A stretch of DNA of 64,000 nt from Motiliproteus sp047633175. GTDB lineage: Bacteria; Pseudomonadota; Gammaproteobacteria; Pseudomonadales; Balneatricaceae. The notes under the pieces were generated by a model, which saw nothing but the letters and a program-made list of their open reading frames with translations, ran no database searches and had not been told where the DNA came from. Positions within the stretch are counted from its first letter, which is position 1; each line of letters opens with the position of its first letter. Below, piece after piece: positions 18,551-26,999 of this stretch. Location of the stretch: NCBI GenBank assembly GCA_047633175.1, contig JBLIEQ010000014.1, positions 43,674 through 107,673 of the forward strand, read 5' to 3'. A program made the translations under genes and the position numbers.

Positions 18551-18853
18551 CCGCCTTCCCCTTACCCTACAGTGTTGTTGACGATGACTTTGACGTAGAC
18601 CTTGACTTTGACGCCGAGACAGACCGAAACTTCCGCCCCGTCTTTTCCATGAGACGGGAAAGCGCGTTATTATAATCCCCCGCCAAAGCGGCTGTACAGC
18701 AAGACAACCCTATAACCTATAACCTAAACCTGTAACCTGTACTTGTAACCTGTACTTGTAACCCGTACTTGTAACCCGTACTTGTAACCTAAGACAGGAA
18801 CAGGAATAAGCACGCCGCTAAAATGCCAGCAACCCCAACAGGAGATCTCGATT
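18551..18853. other. Intergenic region between phasin and gloA, repeat-rich
   Basis: About 300 bases between divergent genes. It holds a short imperfect duplication near 18580-18620 (GACTTTGACG twice) and the 13-bp tandem array at 18731-18790. The gloA ribosome-binding site AGGAG lies at about 18840-18844. Confidence 0.6.
18731..18790. repeat. 13-bp tandem repeat, about 4.6 copies
   Basis: Units TGTAACCTGTACT (18731-18743, 18744-18756) and TGTAACCCGTACT (18757-18769, 18770-18782) are followed by a partial unit TGTAACCT. Just upstream, shorter CCTATAACC-type repeats lead into the array. It sits 64 bases before the gloA start. Confidence 0.97.
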
Positions 18854-19237
18854 ATGCGCCTACTACATACCATGCTCCGCGTCACAGACCTCGAGCGCTC
18901 AATCAAGTTCTATACCGAACTCCTCGGGATGCAGCTGCTGCGTAGCAGTGAGCACCCCGAGGGACGCTTTACCCTCGCCTTTCTCGGCTACGGTGATGAG
19001 GCGACTAACACCGCCCTGGAGTTGACCCACAACTGGGATACCGACCAGTACCAGCATGGCGATGCCTTCGGCCATCTCGCCATCGAGGTCGAGGATGTCT
19101 ACCAGGCCTGCGCTCAGATCAAAGCCCAGGGCGGCAATGTCGTCCGCGAGGCCGGGCCCATGAAGCACGGCACCACCATCCTGGCCTTTGTAAAAGACCC
19201 GAATGGCTATTCGATCGAACTGCTTGGCCCAAAGTAA
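18854..19237 (+). CDS. gloA: Lactoylglutathione lyase (glyoxalase I)
   Basis: 127 residues. Seen: the four metal ligands of Ni-dependent GlxI: H5 (LLHTML), a Glu in ALELTHNW (about 56), a His in FGHLAIEV (about 74) and a Glu in YSIELLGP (about 122). It isomerises the hemithioacetal of methylglyoxal and glutathione to S-lactoylglutathione. Good Shine-Dalgarno AGGAG. Monocistronic or weakly linked to bioA 46 bases downstream. Confidence 0.97.
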   Translation: MRLLHTMLRVTDLERSIKFYTELLGMQLLRSSEHPEGRFTLAFLGYGDEATNTALELTHNWDTDQYQHGDAFGHLAIEVEDVYQACAQIKAQGGNVVREAGPMKHGTTILAFVKDPNGYSIELLGPK

Positions 19238-19283
19238 TCTCCGCCCTCCCCTAATGGACCCTTCACCCTGGACACCTGAATCG

Positions 19284-20567
19284 ATGCAGATCACTCCCGA
19301 CGACATGCGCTTTGATCAGCAGCATATCTGGCACCCCTACAGTTCGATGACCGACCCGCAGCCGGTGTATCCCGTCGCCTCTGCTCAGGGGGCCTACCTG
19401 CACCTCGCCGATGGCAGGCAACTGCTCGACGGCATGTCGTCCTGGTGGTCCGCTATCCACGGCTACGGTAATCCGGCCCTTAATGCGGCAGCCAAGCAGC
19501 AGATTGATGAGATGGCTCACGTGATGTTTGGCGGGCTCACCCATAAGCCGGCCATCGAACTCAGCCGTAAACTGGTGGCGATGACGCCCGAGGGGCTCGA
19601 TAGGGTGTTCCTCTGCGACTCGGGGTCGGTCGCGGTGGAAGTTGCGATCAAGATGGCAATCCAGTACTGGCAGGCCCGCGGCCAAGGCGATAAGACCCGC
19701 ATGCTCTCGCTGCATAATGGTTACCATGGCGACACCTTCGGGGCCATGGCGGTATGTGATCCGCTGAATGGCATGCATGAACTGTTCAGCGGCGTACTGG
19801 CTCAAAACCTGTTTGCTCCCGCGCCTCAGTGCGGCTTTGAGCAGCCCTGTGCGGATGCCGACATCGCCCCGCTGCGCGCCTTGTTCGAGCAGCATCACCA
19901 AACGCTGGCTGCATTGATTCTCGAACCGATTGTTCAGGGCGCCGGCGGGATGCGTTTCTATTCGCCAGACTATCTCAAACAAGCCAGGGCGCTCTGCGAC
20001 GAGTATGGACTGCTGCTGATTGCTGACGAGATAGCGACCGGCTTTGGCCGTAGCGGCCGATTATTCGCCTGTGAGCATGCGGCGATCAGCCCGGATATCC
20101 TCTGCCTCGGCAAGGGCCTCACCGGCGGTTACATGACCCTGGCAGCCACACTGACGGCCGCCGCCATCGCCGACACCATCTCCGGGGGTGGCGCCGGTTG
20201 CTTTATGCACGGACCCACCTTTATGGCCAACCCCCTGGCCTGCGCGGTGGCCAACGCCAGCCTGCAGCTGCTTGAGGATGATCCCTGGCAACCCCGAGTA
20301 GCGCGCATCGAGGCCGGACTCAGGCAGGGGCTGGAACCCTGCCGAAAACTCCCGGGCGTCGCTGATGTCCGGGTACTGGGCGCCATAGGTGTGGTGGAGA
20401 TGAAGACAGCGGTTAATATGAAGACAATGCAGCAAGCCTTTGTCGACCAGGGCGTCTGGGTCAGACCCTTTGGCAAACTGGTCTATGTAATGCCACCCTA
20501 TATAATGACCACCGAGCAACTGGATCAGCTGACCCAAGCGCTGGTCACAGTCTTATCAAATAGCTAA
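19284..20567 (+). CDS. bioA: Adenosylmethionine-8-amino-7-oxononanoate aminotransferase
   Basis: 427 residues from ATG 19284 (MQITPDDMRFDQQHIWHPY), which aligns with E. coli BioA. ATG 19254 and an upstream start at 19203 are less likely. Seen: GMSSWWSAIHGY, AHVMFGGLTHKPA, NGYHGDTFGAMAV, the PLP aspartate in LIADEIATGFGRSG, and the Schiff-base lysine in CLGKGLTGGYM. It converts KAPA to DAPA in biotin synthesis, using SAM as amino donor. The other bio genes are not here. Confidence 0.97.
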   Translation: MQITPDDMRFDQQHIWHPYSSMTDPQPVYPVASAQGAYLHLADGRQLLDGMSSWWSAIHGYGNPALNAAAKQQIDEMAHVMFGGLTHKPAIELSRKLVAMTPEGLDRVFLCDSGSVAVEVAIKMAIQYWQARGQGDKTRMLSLHNGYHGDTFGAMAVCDPLNGMHELFSGVLAQNLFAPAPQCGFEQPCADADIAPLRALFEQHHQTLAALILEPIVQGAGGMRFYSPDYLKQARALCDEYGLLLIADEIATGFGRSGRLFACEHAAISPDILCLGKGLTGGYMTLAATLTAAAIADTISGGGAGCFMHGPTFMANPLACAVANASLQLLEDDPWQPRVARIEAGLRQGLEPCRKLPGVADVRVLGAIGVVEMKTAVNMKTMQQAFVDQGVWVRPFGKLVYVMPPYIMTTEQLDQLTQALVTVLSNS

Positions 20568-20580
20568 GGATTTCAGCCCT

Positions 20581-21021
20581 ATGGCACGTATCAAGATAGA
20601 GATGCCCCGTCACTTCACCTTTAGCACCGAATTACCGGTGCGCATCAGCGACATCAACTACGGGGGACACTTGGGTAACGACGCCGTGCTGGCGATGGTG
20701 CATGAGGCACGGGTACAGTTTTTAAAGCAGTATCAATATGCCGAGCTGGATATCGAAGGTCTGGGCCTGATCATGACCGATACGGCCATTATCTACAAAG
20801 CCGAGGGGTTTCACGGCGACCTGATTCAGATCGACGTGGGAATCGGGGATTTCAACAAATATGGCTGTGATTTTTACTTCCTGCTCAGCAACCGCAAGAC
20901 CGCCGTCGAGGTCGCCCATGCCAAGACCGGGGTGGTGTTTTTCGACTACGCACAACGCAAAGTCGTCGGCGTTCCTGAGGAGTTCAAGACCAAGTTCATC
21001 AAACAGGCCGAGAAGGAGTAA
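20581..21021 (+). CDS. Hotdog-fold acyl-CoA thioesterase
   Basis: 146 residues. Seen: the 4HBT pattern DINYGGHLGNDAVLAMVHEAR with the catalytic Asp and a tyrosine-containing loop, and GFHGDLIQIDVGIGDF. Known: YbgC/FcbC-like proteins hydrolyse acyl-CoA or aryl-CoA thioesters. The substrate is unknown. It starts 13 bases after bioA and is probably co-transcribed, and it ends tail-to-tail with dnaB (3-base gap). Confidence 0.85.
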   Translation: MARIKIEMPRHFTFSTELPVRISDINYGGHLGNDAVLAMVHEARVQFLKQYQYAELDIEGLGLIMTDTAIIYKAEGFHGDLIQIDVGIGDFNKYGCDFYFLLSNRKTAVEVAHAKTGVVFFDYAQRKVVGVPEEFKTKFIKQAEKE

Positions 21022-21024
21022 TTA

Positions 21025-22401
21025 TCAATACTCCTGATAATGGCCCGCCGCCAGATCCTGGAACTTGGAGTGCTTGCCGATAAAGGCCAGCCGACAGGTT
21101 CCTATCGGGCCGTTACGCTGCTTACCGATAATAATCTCAGCCTGACCCTTATACTCGCTGTCTTCGTTATAGACCTCGTCACGATAGATAAACATGATCA
21201 CGTCGGCGTCCTGCTCGATCGCACCGGATTCCCGCAGGTCCGAGTTAACCGGGCGCTTGTTGGGACGATTTTCCAGACTCCGGTTGAGCTGTGAAAGCGC
21301 GACTACCGGACAGTTCATCTCCTTGGCCAGCGCCTTGAGGGTTCTCGAGATCTCAGAGATCTCCTGAGTCCGGCTCTCGGCCTGTCCTTTCAGCGACATC
21401 AGCTGCAGGTAGTCGACCATAATCATTCCCATAGAGCCATGCTCGCGCATAATCCGCCGCGCCCTGGAACGCATCTCGCTTGGCGAAATACCCGAGCTGT
21501 CATCGATATAGAGGTTCTTATCCTTGAGCAGATTGACCGCATTGGTCAATTTTGGCCAATCATCCTGCTCCAACTTACCATCCCGTACCCGGGTCTGATC
21601 GATCCGCCCCAGGGAGGCGAGCATCCGCGTTACCAGACCCTCGGCCGGCATCTCCAGGCTGAAGACTAGGATGGGTTTATCCTGTGACATCAGCGCATTT
21701 TCGACCAGGTTCATGGCGAAGGTGGTCTTACCCATCGACGGCCGTGCCGCGACGATAATAAGGTCAGACTTCTGCATACCGGAGGTCATCTTATCGAGAT
21801 CACTAAAGCCCGAGCTAAGGCCGGTCATGGTACTGCCGGAGGTAAACAGCTGATCGATCCGATCCAGAGCACTCTCAAGCAACGGATTAACGCTCCGCGG
21901 TCCGCCCTCTTTACTGCGCCCCTCGGCGATCTGCAACACCTTGCGCTCAGCCTCATCGAGAATATCCTCACTCGATCGACCCTCGGTATAGAACGCCGTT
22001 TCGGAGATCTCATTCGCCACCCCGATCAGGCGCCGCAGGGTGGCCCGCTCCTTGACGATATTGGAGTAGGCGCGCACGTTGGCCGTGCTCGGCGTATTCC
22101 GGGCCAGGTCGATCAGATAGTCGATACCGCCCACCTGATCCTGGGCCTGATGCCGGTCCAGCTCCTCGGACAGGGTCACCACATCGATCGGTTGCTCGGC
22201 CTTAAACAGCGTATCCATGGTCCTGAAGATGACCCGGTGCTCGGGGCGATAAAAATCGTCCGCGACGATAATTTCATTAACGGCATCCCAGATGGAGTCG
22301 TCCAGCATCAGACCTCCCAGCACCGACTGCTCGGCTTCCAGCGAGTGCGGGGGGGTTTTGGCGCTAAGTAGTTCGGGATCGAGCTCTGAGATCTGCGGCA
22401 T
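21025..22401 (-). CDS. dnaB: Replicative DNA helicase
   Basis: 458 residues from ATG 22401 (MPQISELDPELL); an upstream start at 22458 adds an atypical leader. Seen: an N-terminal domain with PPHSLEAEQSVLGGLML, the RecA-like domain with Walker A ARPSMGKTTFAMN, Walker B MIMVDYLQLM, and the C-terminal motif LRESGAIEQDADVIMFIYR. It is the hexameric replication-fork helicase. It lies after the ribosomal operon but is separated from rplI by a strong terminator, so it has its own promoter. No intein. Confidence 0.98.
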   Translation of the reverse strand: MPQISELDPELLSAKTPPHSLEAEQSVLGGLMLDDSIWDAVNEIIVADDFYRPEHRVIFRTMDTLFKAEQPIDVVTLSEELDRHQAQDQVGGIDYLIDLARNTPSTANVRAYSNIVKERATLRRLIGVANEISETAFYTEGRSSEDILDEAERKVLQIAEGRSKEGGPRSVNPLLESALDRIDQLFTSGSTMTGLSSGFSDLDKMTSGMQKSDLIIVAARPSMGKTTFAMNLVENALMSQDKPILVFSLEMPAEGLVTRMLASLGRIDQTRVRDGKLEQDDWPKLTNAVNLLKDKNLYIDDSSGISPSEMRSRARRIMREHGSMGMIMVDYLQLMSLKGQAESRTQEISEISRTLKALAKEMNCPVVALSQLNRSLENRPNKRPVNSDLRESGAIEQDADVIMFIYRDEVYNEDSEYKGQAEIIIGKQRNGPIGTCRLAFIGKHSKFQDLAAGHYQEY

Positions 22402-22496
22402 GGTGACAACTATAGAGTGAGAAGCGGGGAAACAAACGGCATAGGCCTGAGCAGCCACCAGCCGTGATAAAAGGTACCTTGTAGCTTACTAAAATT

Positions 22497-22540
22497 ACAA
22501 AAAAAAAGCACCGCCAGGTTTCCCTGACGGTGCTTTTTAA
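22497..22540 (-). terminator. Terminator after rplI
   Basis: On the minus strand a GCACCG..CGGTGC stem with a GTCAGG/CCTGGC extension and GAAA loop is followed by a run of nine or more T. It closes the rpsF-rpsR-DUF2232-rplI transcript before dnaB. A T-run on the other strand makes it potentially bidirectional. Confidence 0.9.
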
Positions 22541-22610
22541 TACTAAGCAGAATCACTGCGCGCAGCGACCCGGCTAGTCGTATAGCCTTTACTTAACAGC
22601 TATTCAGCAA

Positions 22611-23057
22611 TTATTCAGCAACAACAGCCAGTTTGACTGTAGCAGTCACGGCGCTGTGGATCTGAACATCGACCTCGAAGTTACCGAGTTCGCGGATAGC
22701 ACCTTCAGGCAGACGCACTTCGTTTCTATCAACCTCAGCACCTGCGGCGATGATAAGATCTGCGATATCACGAGTACCGATTGAACCAAACAGCTTACCT
22801 TCATCACCGGACTTAGCGACGATAGTTAGCTCGAGTACGTTCAGAGTCTCGGCACGTGCCTGAGCGGCAGCCAGCTTCTCAGCTGCAATCTTTTCCAACT
22901 CGACCCGACGTACTTCGAAGCTTTCGATGTTGGTCTTAGTCGCAGGGACCGCTTTGCCAAAAGGCACTAGGAAATTACGCCCGTAGCCAGCTTTGACGCT
23001 TACTTTGTCGCCCAGACCACCAAGCCTGCCAACATTCTCGAGTAGAATAACTTCCAT
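22611..23057 (-). CDS. rplI: 50S ribosomal protein L9
   Basis: 148 residues, the usual bacterial length. Seen: MEVILLENVGRLGGLGDKVSVKAGYGRNFLVP, the L9 N-terminal signature, a long central helix and the C-terminal domain with LFGSIGTRDIADLI. It binds 23S rRNA at the base of the L1 stalk. Last gene of the rpsF operon. Confidence 0.98.
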   Translation of the reverse strand: MEVILLENVGRLGGLGDKVSVKAGYGRNFLVPFGKAVPATKTNIESFEVRRVELEKIAAEKLAAAQARAETLNVLELTIVAKSGDEGKLFGSIGTRDIADLIIAAGAEVDRNEVRLPEGAIRELGNFEVDVQIHSAVTATVKLAVVAE

Positions 23058-23092
23058 CTCGTAAACCTCTTCAGTTTCTTCTGAGCCTAAGC

Positions 23093-24010
23093 TCAGGTTC
23101 TTGCCTTCAGCCGGTGTCTGATGTCGATAAAACTATCAGCAACTGCCAGCATGATCAGCAAGGCTATCAGATAAGGTCCGGCTATAAACATCCCCGTATA
23201 AAAGGCGATTAACCAAGACCTGCTTAAACTTCTTTTTGCAACGGTACCGTGGATCAATGCCATACCGGCCATCATAAAGGGCGTAATCATCACCGGCAGC
23301 CAGCGAACCATCTCCCCTGGCAGGCTATCGGCCAATACCAGAACGATCAGACCTGCCGCCGCAAATAGCCGCGGCAGCCGCAAACCGTGAAACTCTTCCC
23401 TGAATCCGCCAGGGTTGTAGAGCATCGACTGCCACCAGCGCGATAACGCCAGAGAGCTCAGCACAGTCCCGAGATAACTCGCCACGATCACGCCTAACAG
23501 CAGCTCTCGTAACCAGTTAACGTCGATCTCCTGGGCTACCTGCGGATGGGTCTGCTCGAGAATCTCGATCAGCTGCCCCGCCGCTGTAGTGACCTGGATC
23601 AGCGTACCCGGCAGTAACGTATCGATCAGAAAACTGATCATCAGCGCCACCACGGTGGCCACAGACAGCGTCTGCGACCAGGATACGGTCCGCTTCAACA
23701 CAACCGCCAGAGCGGTGGTCCCTATAAGAGCGACCAGGGGTGAAGCTTCATCCCGCCAAACCAGCCAGACCAATGCGGGCAACAGAGCCCAGAACATCAA
23801 TCCCACCCCGTCGCTGACCGTTCTTCGAAGAACGACCAGACCGACGATAGCAGCGCTCAGTGTCATCAACACCGTGGCTACCAGCCCTAATAATAACCGG
23901 GCACTTCCCGCTTCGACCCACAAAAAAAGCAGTGGAATCGAAGCGCTCAGTACCGTTGCAACAATTGCCTGCAGCCGACCACGCATTACCCACTCGGCCA
24001 GTGCACGCAT
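23093..24010 (-). CDS. DUF2232 family membrane protein
   Basis: 305 residues with about eight hydrophobic helices. It lies between rpsR and rplI, a position often held by DUF2232 (YybS-like) proteins in gammaproteobacteria. No catalytic motif is visible. The role is unknown; linkage to ribosomal genes and the integral inner-membrane character are all that can be said. Spacing of 23 bases to rpsR and 35 to rplI supports co-transcription. Confidence 0.85.
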   Translation of the reverse strand: MRALAEWVMRGRLQAIVATVLSASIPLLFLWVEAGSARLLLGLVATVLMTLSAAIVGLVVLRRTVSDGVGLMFWALLPALVWLVWRDEASPLVALIGTTALAVVLKRTVSWSQTLSVATVVALMISFLIDTLLPGTLIQVTTAAGQLIEILEQTHPQVAQEIDVNWLRELLLGVIVASYLGTVLSSLALSRWWQSMLYNPGGFREEFHGLRLPRLFAAAGLIVLVLADSLPGEMVRWLPVMITPFMMAGMALIHGTVAKRSLSRSWLIAFYTGMFIAGPYLIALLIMLAVADSFIDIRHRLKART

Positions 24011-24033
24011 TATATCTTTTCCCTTAAGCCGAC

Positions 24034-24261
24034 TTACTGGTGGCTGTCGGTGTAGGGCAGCAATGCAACATAGCGAGCACGCTTGATAGCGGTCGCCAGC
24101 TGACGCTGGTATCTAGCCTTAGTACCGGTGATACGGCTAGGAACGATCTTGCCAGTTTCGCTGACGTAACCCTTCAGGATCTCAAGATCTTTGTAATCGA
24201 TCTGAACAACGCCTTCAGCGGTAAAACGGCAAAACTTTCTGCGGCGGAAAAAACGAGCCAT
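24034..24261 (-). CDS. rpsR: 30S ribosomal protein S18
   Basis: 75 residues. Seen: ARFFRRRKFCRFTAEGV, IDYKDLEILKGYVSETGKI and TGTKARYQRQLATAIKRARY, a full-length S18. It pairs with S6 in the small-subunit platform. It follows rpsF by 37 bases. Confidence 0.99.
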   Translation of the reverse strand: MARFFRRRKFCRFTAEGVVQIDYKDLEILKGYVSETGKIVPSRITGTKARYQRQLATAIKRARYVALLPYTDSHQ

Positions 24262-24298
24262 TATGTCTCTCCTAATAAATGTCTATGCGTGAACTGAC

Positions 24299-24751
24299 TT
24301 ATTCTGCGTCAGTCGCTGGAGTGTCTTCAGCAGCGGGAGCTGGAGCCGGAGCTTCGCTAGTCGCTGGAGCGTCGTCAGCCTGATCTTCACGCCTTGGGGC
24401 TTCACGGCGAGGAGGCTTACGGTCATCACGAGCTTCAGAAGCCTTGATAGCAGAAACACCTGTTACCGCTTCCTTCATCCGTACAACCAGGTTACGAATA
24501 ACAGCATCGTTAAACCGGAACAGGTTGGACAGCTCGACCAGAGCTTCGTTGCTGCACTCAACATTCATCAGAACATAATGAGCTTTGTGGATCTTGTTGA
24601 TGGGATATGCCAACTGACGGCGGCCCCAATCTTCCAGACGATGAATCGCACCGCTATCACCTTCGATAATGCTGGTGTAACGCTCGATCATAGCCGGGAC
24701 TTGTTCACTTTGATCCGGGTGGACCATAAACACGATTTCGTAATGACGCAT
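24299..24751 (-). CDS. rpsF: 30S ribosomal protein S6 with extended acidic tail
   Basis: 150 residues from ATG 24751 (MRHYEIVFMVHPDQSEQ); an upstream in-frame start at 24814 lies in the leader. Seen: the canonical S6 domain (about 1-100: GAIHRLEDWGRRQLAYPINK, NVECSNEALVELSNLFRFND). A tail of about 45 residues, first basic (DRKPPRREAPRR) and then Ala/Pro/Glu-rich, replaces the short poly-Glu tail that RimK lengthens in E. coli. First gene of the operon. Confidence 0.97.
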   Translation of the reverse strand: MRHYEIVFMVHPDQSEQVPAMIERYTSIIEGDSGAIHRLEDWGRRQLAYPINKIHKAHYVLMNVECSNEALVELSNLFRFNDAVIRNLVVRMKEAVTGVSAIKASEARDDRKPPRREAPRREDQADDAPATSEAPAPAPAAEDTPATDAE

Positions 24752-24812
24752 TGTGTTCTCCTTATGGGTTAACAGCCTCCCAACACGCGAACCTGAGTGT
24801 TCAGTGAGAAGC
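24752..24812 (-). promoter_or_regulatory. Candidate S6:S18-binding leader of rpsF
   Basis: The transcript upstream of rpsF can form a hairpin with arms AACAC and GTGTT around TCAGGTTCGC, followed by GGGAGGC. The segment from ACTGA to GGGAGGC resembles a 16S rRNA stretch (ACUGACGCUCAGGUGCGAA..). Known: an S6:S18-binding mRNA element that autoregulates rpsF exists in many bacteria. Assignment here is by eye only. Confidence 0.3.
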
Positions 24813-24875
24813 AAGGAGTTAACTTGGTTTTGGGATCGCGGATGTTACAGCAATAGCAAACCACGGGCAAGCAGA

Positions 24876-25631
24876 TTAATTCGCTGCAGGCAGCGCCAGG
24901 GCCTGGCGCTGCCGCAGCGCCTCAAACAAACAAACGCCGGTGGCCACCGAGACATTGAGACTACTGACCGAGCCTGCCATAGGAATTTTGAGCAGTTGAT
25001 CACAGTTCTCCCGAGTTAAACGGCGCATCCCTGATCCCTCAGCCCCCATCACCAGCGCCATCGGCCCTGTCAGTGATGCCTGACTCAGCGACTGCTCCGC
25101 CTCTCCTGCCGTTCCTGTAACCCAAACACCGGACTGCTGCAGCATCTTGAGCGTGCGCGCCAGGTTAGTCACCACGATATAGGGCACGGCCTCTGCGGCG
25201 CCACAGGCGACCTTGATTGCCACCGCATTAAGCGGTGCCGAACGATCCTTGGGTGCGATCACGGCATGCACCCCGGCCGCATCTGCGGTCCGCAGACAGG
25301 CGCCCAGGTTATGGGGATCGGTGACCCCGTCGAGCACCAGTAAAAACGGCGCCTCATCCAGCCCACCCAGTAGCTGCTCGAGAAAGGTTTCATTGCAGGC
25401 CTGCAGCGCCTCGACCTCTGCGATCACCCCCTGATGAGAACCCTCCACCAGCCGATCCAGCGCCTTACGCTCCACCAGCTTCACGGCCACTCCCTGCTGC
25501 TGAGCCAGCTCCAGCACCTCCTGGATACGCTTATCCTGGCGCTCCTGCTGCACGACAAGGCCCTTGACCCGCGAGGACTGGCGTTGCAAGAGCGCGCTCA
25601 CCGCATGGATACCAAAACAATACTGACTCAT
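24876..25631 (-). CDS. rlmB: 23S rRNA (guanosine-2'-O)-methyltransferase RlmB
   Basis: 251 residues from ATG 25631 (MSQYCFGIHAVSALL). Seen: an N-terminal L30-like substrate-binding domain and a SPOUT methyltransferase domain with the trefoil-knot motifs NLGACLRTADAAGVHAVI, MGAEGSGMRRLTRENCDQL and SSLNVSVATGVCLFEAL. It methylates G2251 (E. coli numbering) of 23S rRNA with SAM. The start overlaps the hemH stop (ATGA, 25628-25631). Confidence 0.96.
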   Translation of the reverse strand: MSQYCFGIHAVSALLQRQSSRVKGLVVQQERQDKRIQEVLELAQQQGVAVKLVERKALDRLVEGSHQGVIAEVEALQACNETFLEQLLGGLDEAPFLLVLDGVTDPHNLGACLRTADAAGVHAVIAPKDRSAPLNAVAIKVACGAAEAVPYIVVTNLARTLKMLQQSGVWVTGTAGEAEQSLSQASLTGPMALVMGAEGSGMRRLTRENCDQLLKIPMAGSVSSLNVSVATGVCLFEALRQRQALALPAAN

Positions 25632-26650
25632 ACATCTGCTCCATACGCCGGCTCGAACCACTGTCCGGCCTGCTCTTTAACCAGCTGCAGCAGCAGCTCT
25701 ATATGTACCGGATCCGCATTTAACGCCGGGATGTAGCGGTACTGCTCGCCGCCGGCCTCGACAAAGCCCTCGCGGTTCTGGATCGCAATCTCTTCCAGGG
25801 TTTCCAGACAGTCCGCCGAAAACGCCGGGCTGATCATATCTACCGACTTTACCCCCGCCTTGGCCAGATCCTTCAGGGTGATATCGGTATAGGGCTTAAC
25901 CCATTGGGCCGGACCAAAGCGAGACTGAAACGTAGCCAGATACTGGGTATCGTCCAACCCCAGCGAGGCCGCCAGCAGGCGTGCGGTCTGCAAGCACTGC
26001 TGCGGATAGGGATCGCCCTTATCGGCGTAGTCTTTAGGGATACCGTGAAAACTCATCAGTAGCTTTTCTGCCGGAGCCTGGGTCTGCCAATGCTGCCTGA
26101 CCGACGCTGCCAGCGCCTCGACATAGAGCGGATGGTCATGATAATCCTTTGAAATACGGATATCTGCCACCTCACGCTGTGCCAGTTGAAACCGGGCGAC
26201 CTGATCATAAATAGGGGCGGTGGAGGTGGCGGAATACTGCGGATACAGCGGCAGCACCAGCAAGCGCTGGTAACCCTCCTGGCGCAGCTTAACGAGCAAC
26301 CGACTCAGACCCGGCTCACCATAGGTCATCGCCGCATACACATCCGCAGACCGATCCCCATACTGCGCGTCCAACGCCTGCTGCAACGCCTCGACCTGTT
26401 GCTTGAGGATATTTCGCATCGGCGAACCCTCATCCCAGATAGACGCATAGAGCTTGGCGACCTTCGCCGGACGCACCCGCAGGATGAGCTGATTTAACAC
26501 CAGCCACCAGAACCCGCGCTTCAGGCCCCCGCCTTCTATCACCCGCCGATCCCACAGAAACTCCTTAAGAAAACGGCGCACACCCTCGGCGGTCGCCTCT
26601 TTCGGAGTCCCAAGATTAACCAGAACAACCGCTGTTTTTGTCATATTCAT
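25628..26650 (-). CDS. hemH: Ferrochelatase
   Basis: 340 residues. Seen: VLVNLGTPKEAT near the N terminus, the iron-binding/catalytic His in SFHGIPKDYADKGDPY, FQSRFGPAQWVKPYTD, and the conserved Glu in SADCLETLEEIA. It inserts Fe2+ into protoporphyrin IX to form haem. Translationally coupled to rlmB through an ATGA overlap. Confidence 0.97.
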   Translation of the reverse strand: MNMTKTAVVLVNLGTPKEATAEGVRRFLKEFLWDRRVIEGGGLKRGFWWLVLNQLILRVRPAKVAKLYASIWDEGSPMRNILKQQVEALQQALDAQYGDRSADVYAAMTYGEPGLSRLLVKLRQEGYQRLLVLPLYPQYSATSTAPIYDQVARFQLAQREVADIRISKDYHDHPLYVEALAASVRQHWQTQAPAEKLLMSFHGIPKDYADKGDPYPQQCLQTARLLAASLGLDDTQYLATFQSRFGPAQWVKPYTDITLKDLAKAGVKSVDMISPAFSADCLETLEEIAIQNREGFVEAGGEQYRYIPALNADPVHIELLLQLVKEQAGQWFEPAYGADV

Positions 26651-26699
26651 AAAAACCCTTCACCTCAAGCGCTCAGCTGCGCCCTCCCTATTTAAGCTG

Positions 26700-26999
26700 G
26701 GCCATTATTCACGACCCGGCGCTCAAAATACAGAGACCCACCCCCACAAACAGCGCCTCTTTGGCAATCAATCCTTTCCCTGCGCACCTCAAGCCGGCTG
26801 CGCACCGGAAAATCCGCCTCAAACGGCGGCCTGCTGTTACACCCAGAGCACAGGGCACAAGCAGAACCCTTCGCTGACCGACCTCAACAAACCGGTTGAT
26901 CGCCGGTCCATTAACGTCGCCGACGACCTGGCAATTACCGGATGGAGTGCGGCCCAGCTCAAGCCTGTGCGTGTTAACCCGCCTGCATTGAGCGATCAA
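26700..26999 (-). pseudogene. Possible decayed fragment of a flavin disulfide reductase (lpd-like)
   Basis: One minus-strand frame reads VNTHRLELGRTPSG then VVGDVNGPAINRFVEVGQRR, which resembles the NADP/FAD segment NTHTLE..TP..AAGDVNG..LLHEA.DEGR of dihydrolipoamide dehydrogenases. Further down, a different frame gives GSLYFERRVVNNG, similar to the region after it. Frame changes are needed and most of the gene is missing. This is a tentative reading. Otherwise the 345 bases 26651-26995 hold only the hemH promoter region. Confidence 0.3.

Noticed and set aside
18731..18790. Short CRISPR-like array
   Set aside because: Units are 13 bp with no spacers, so this is a simple tandem repeat.
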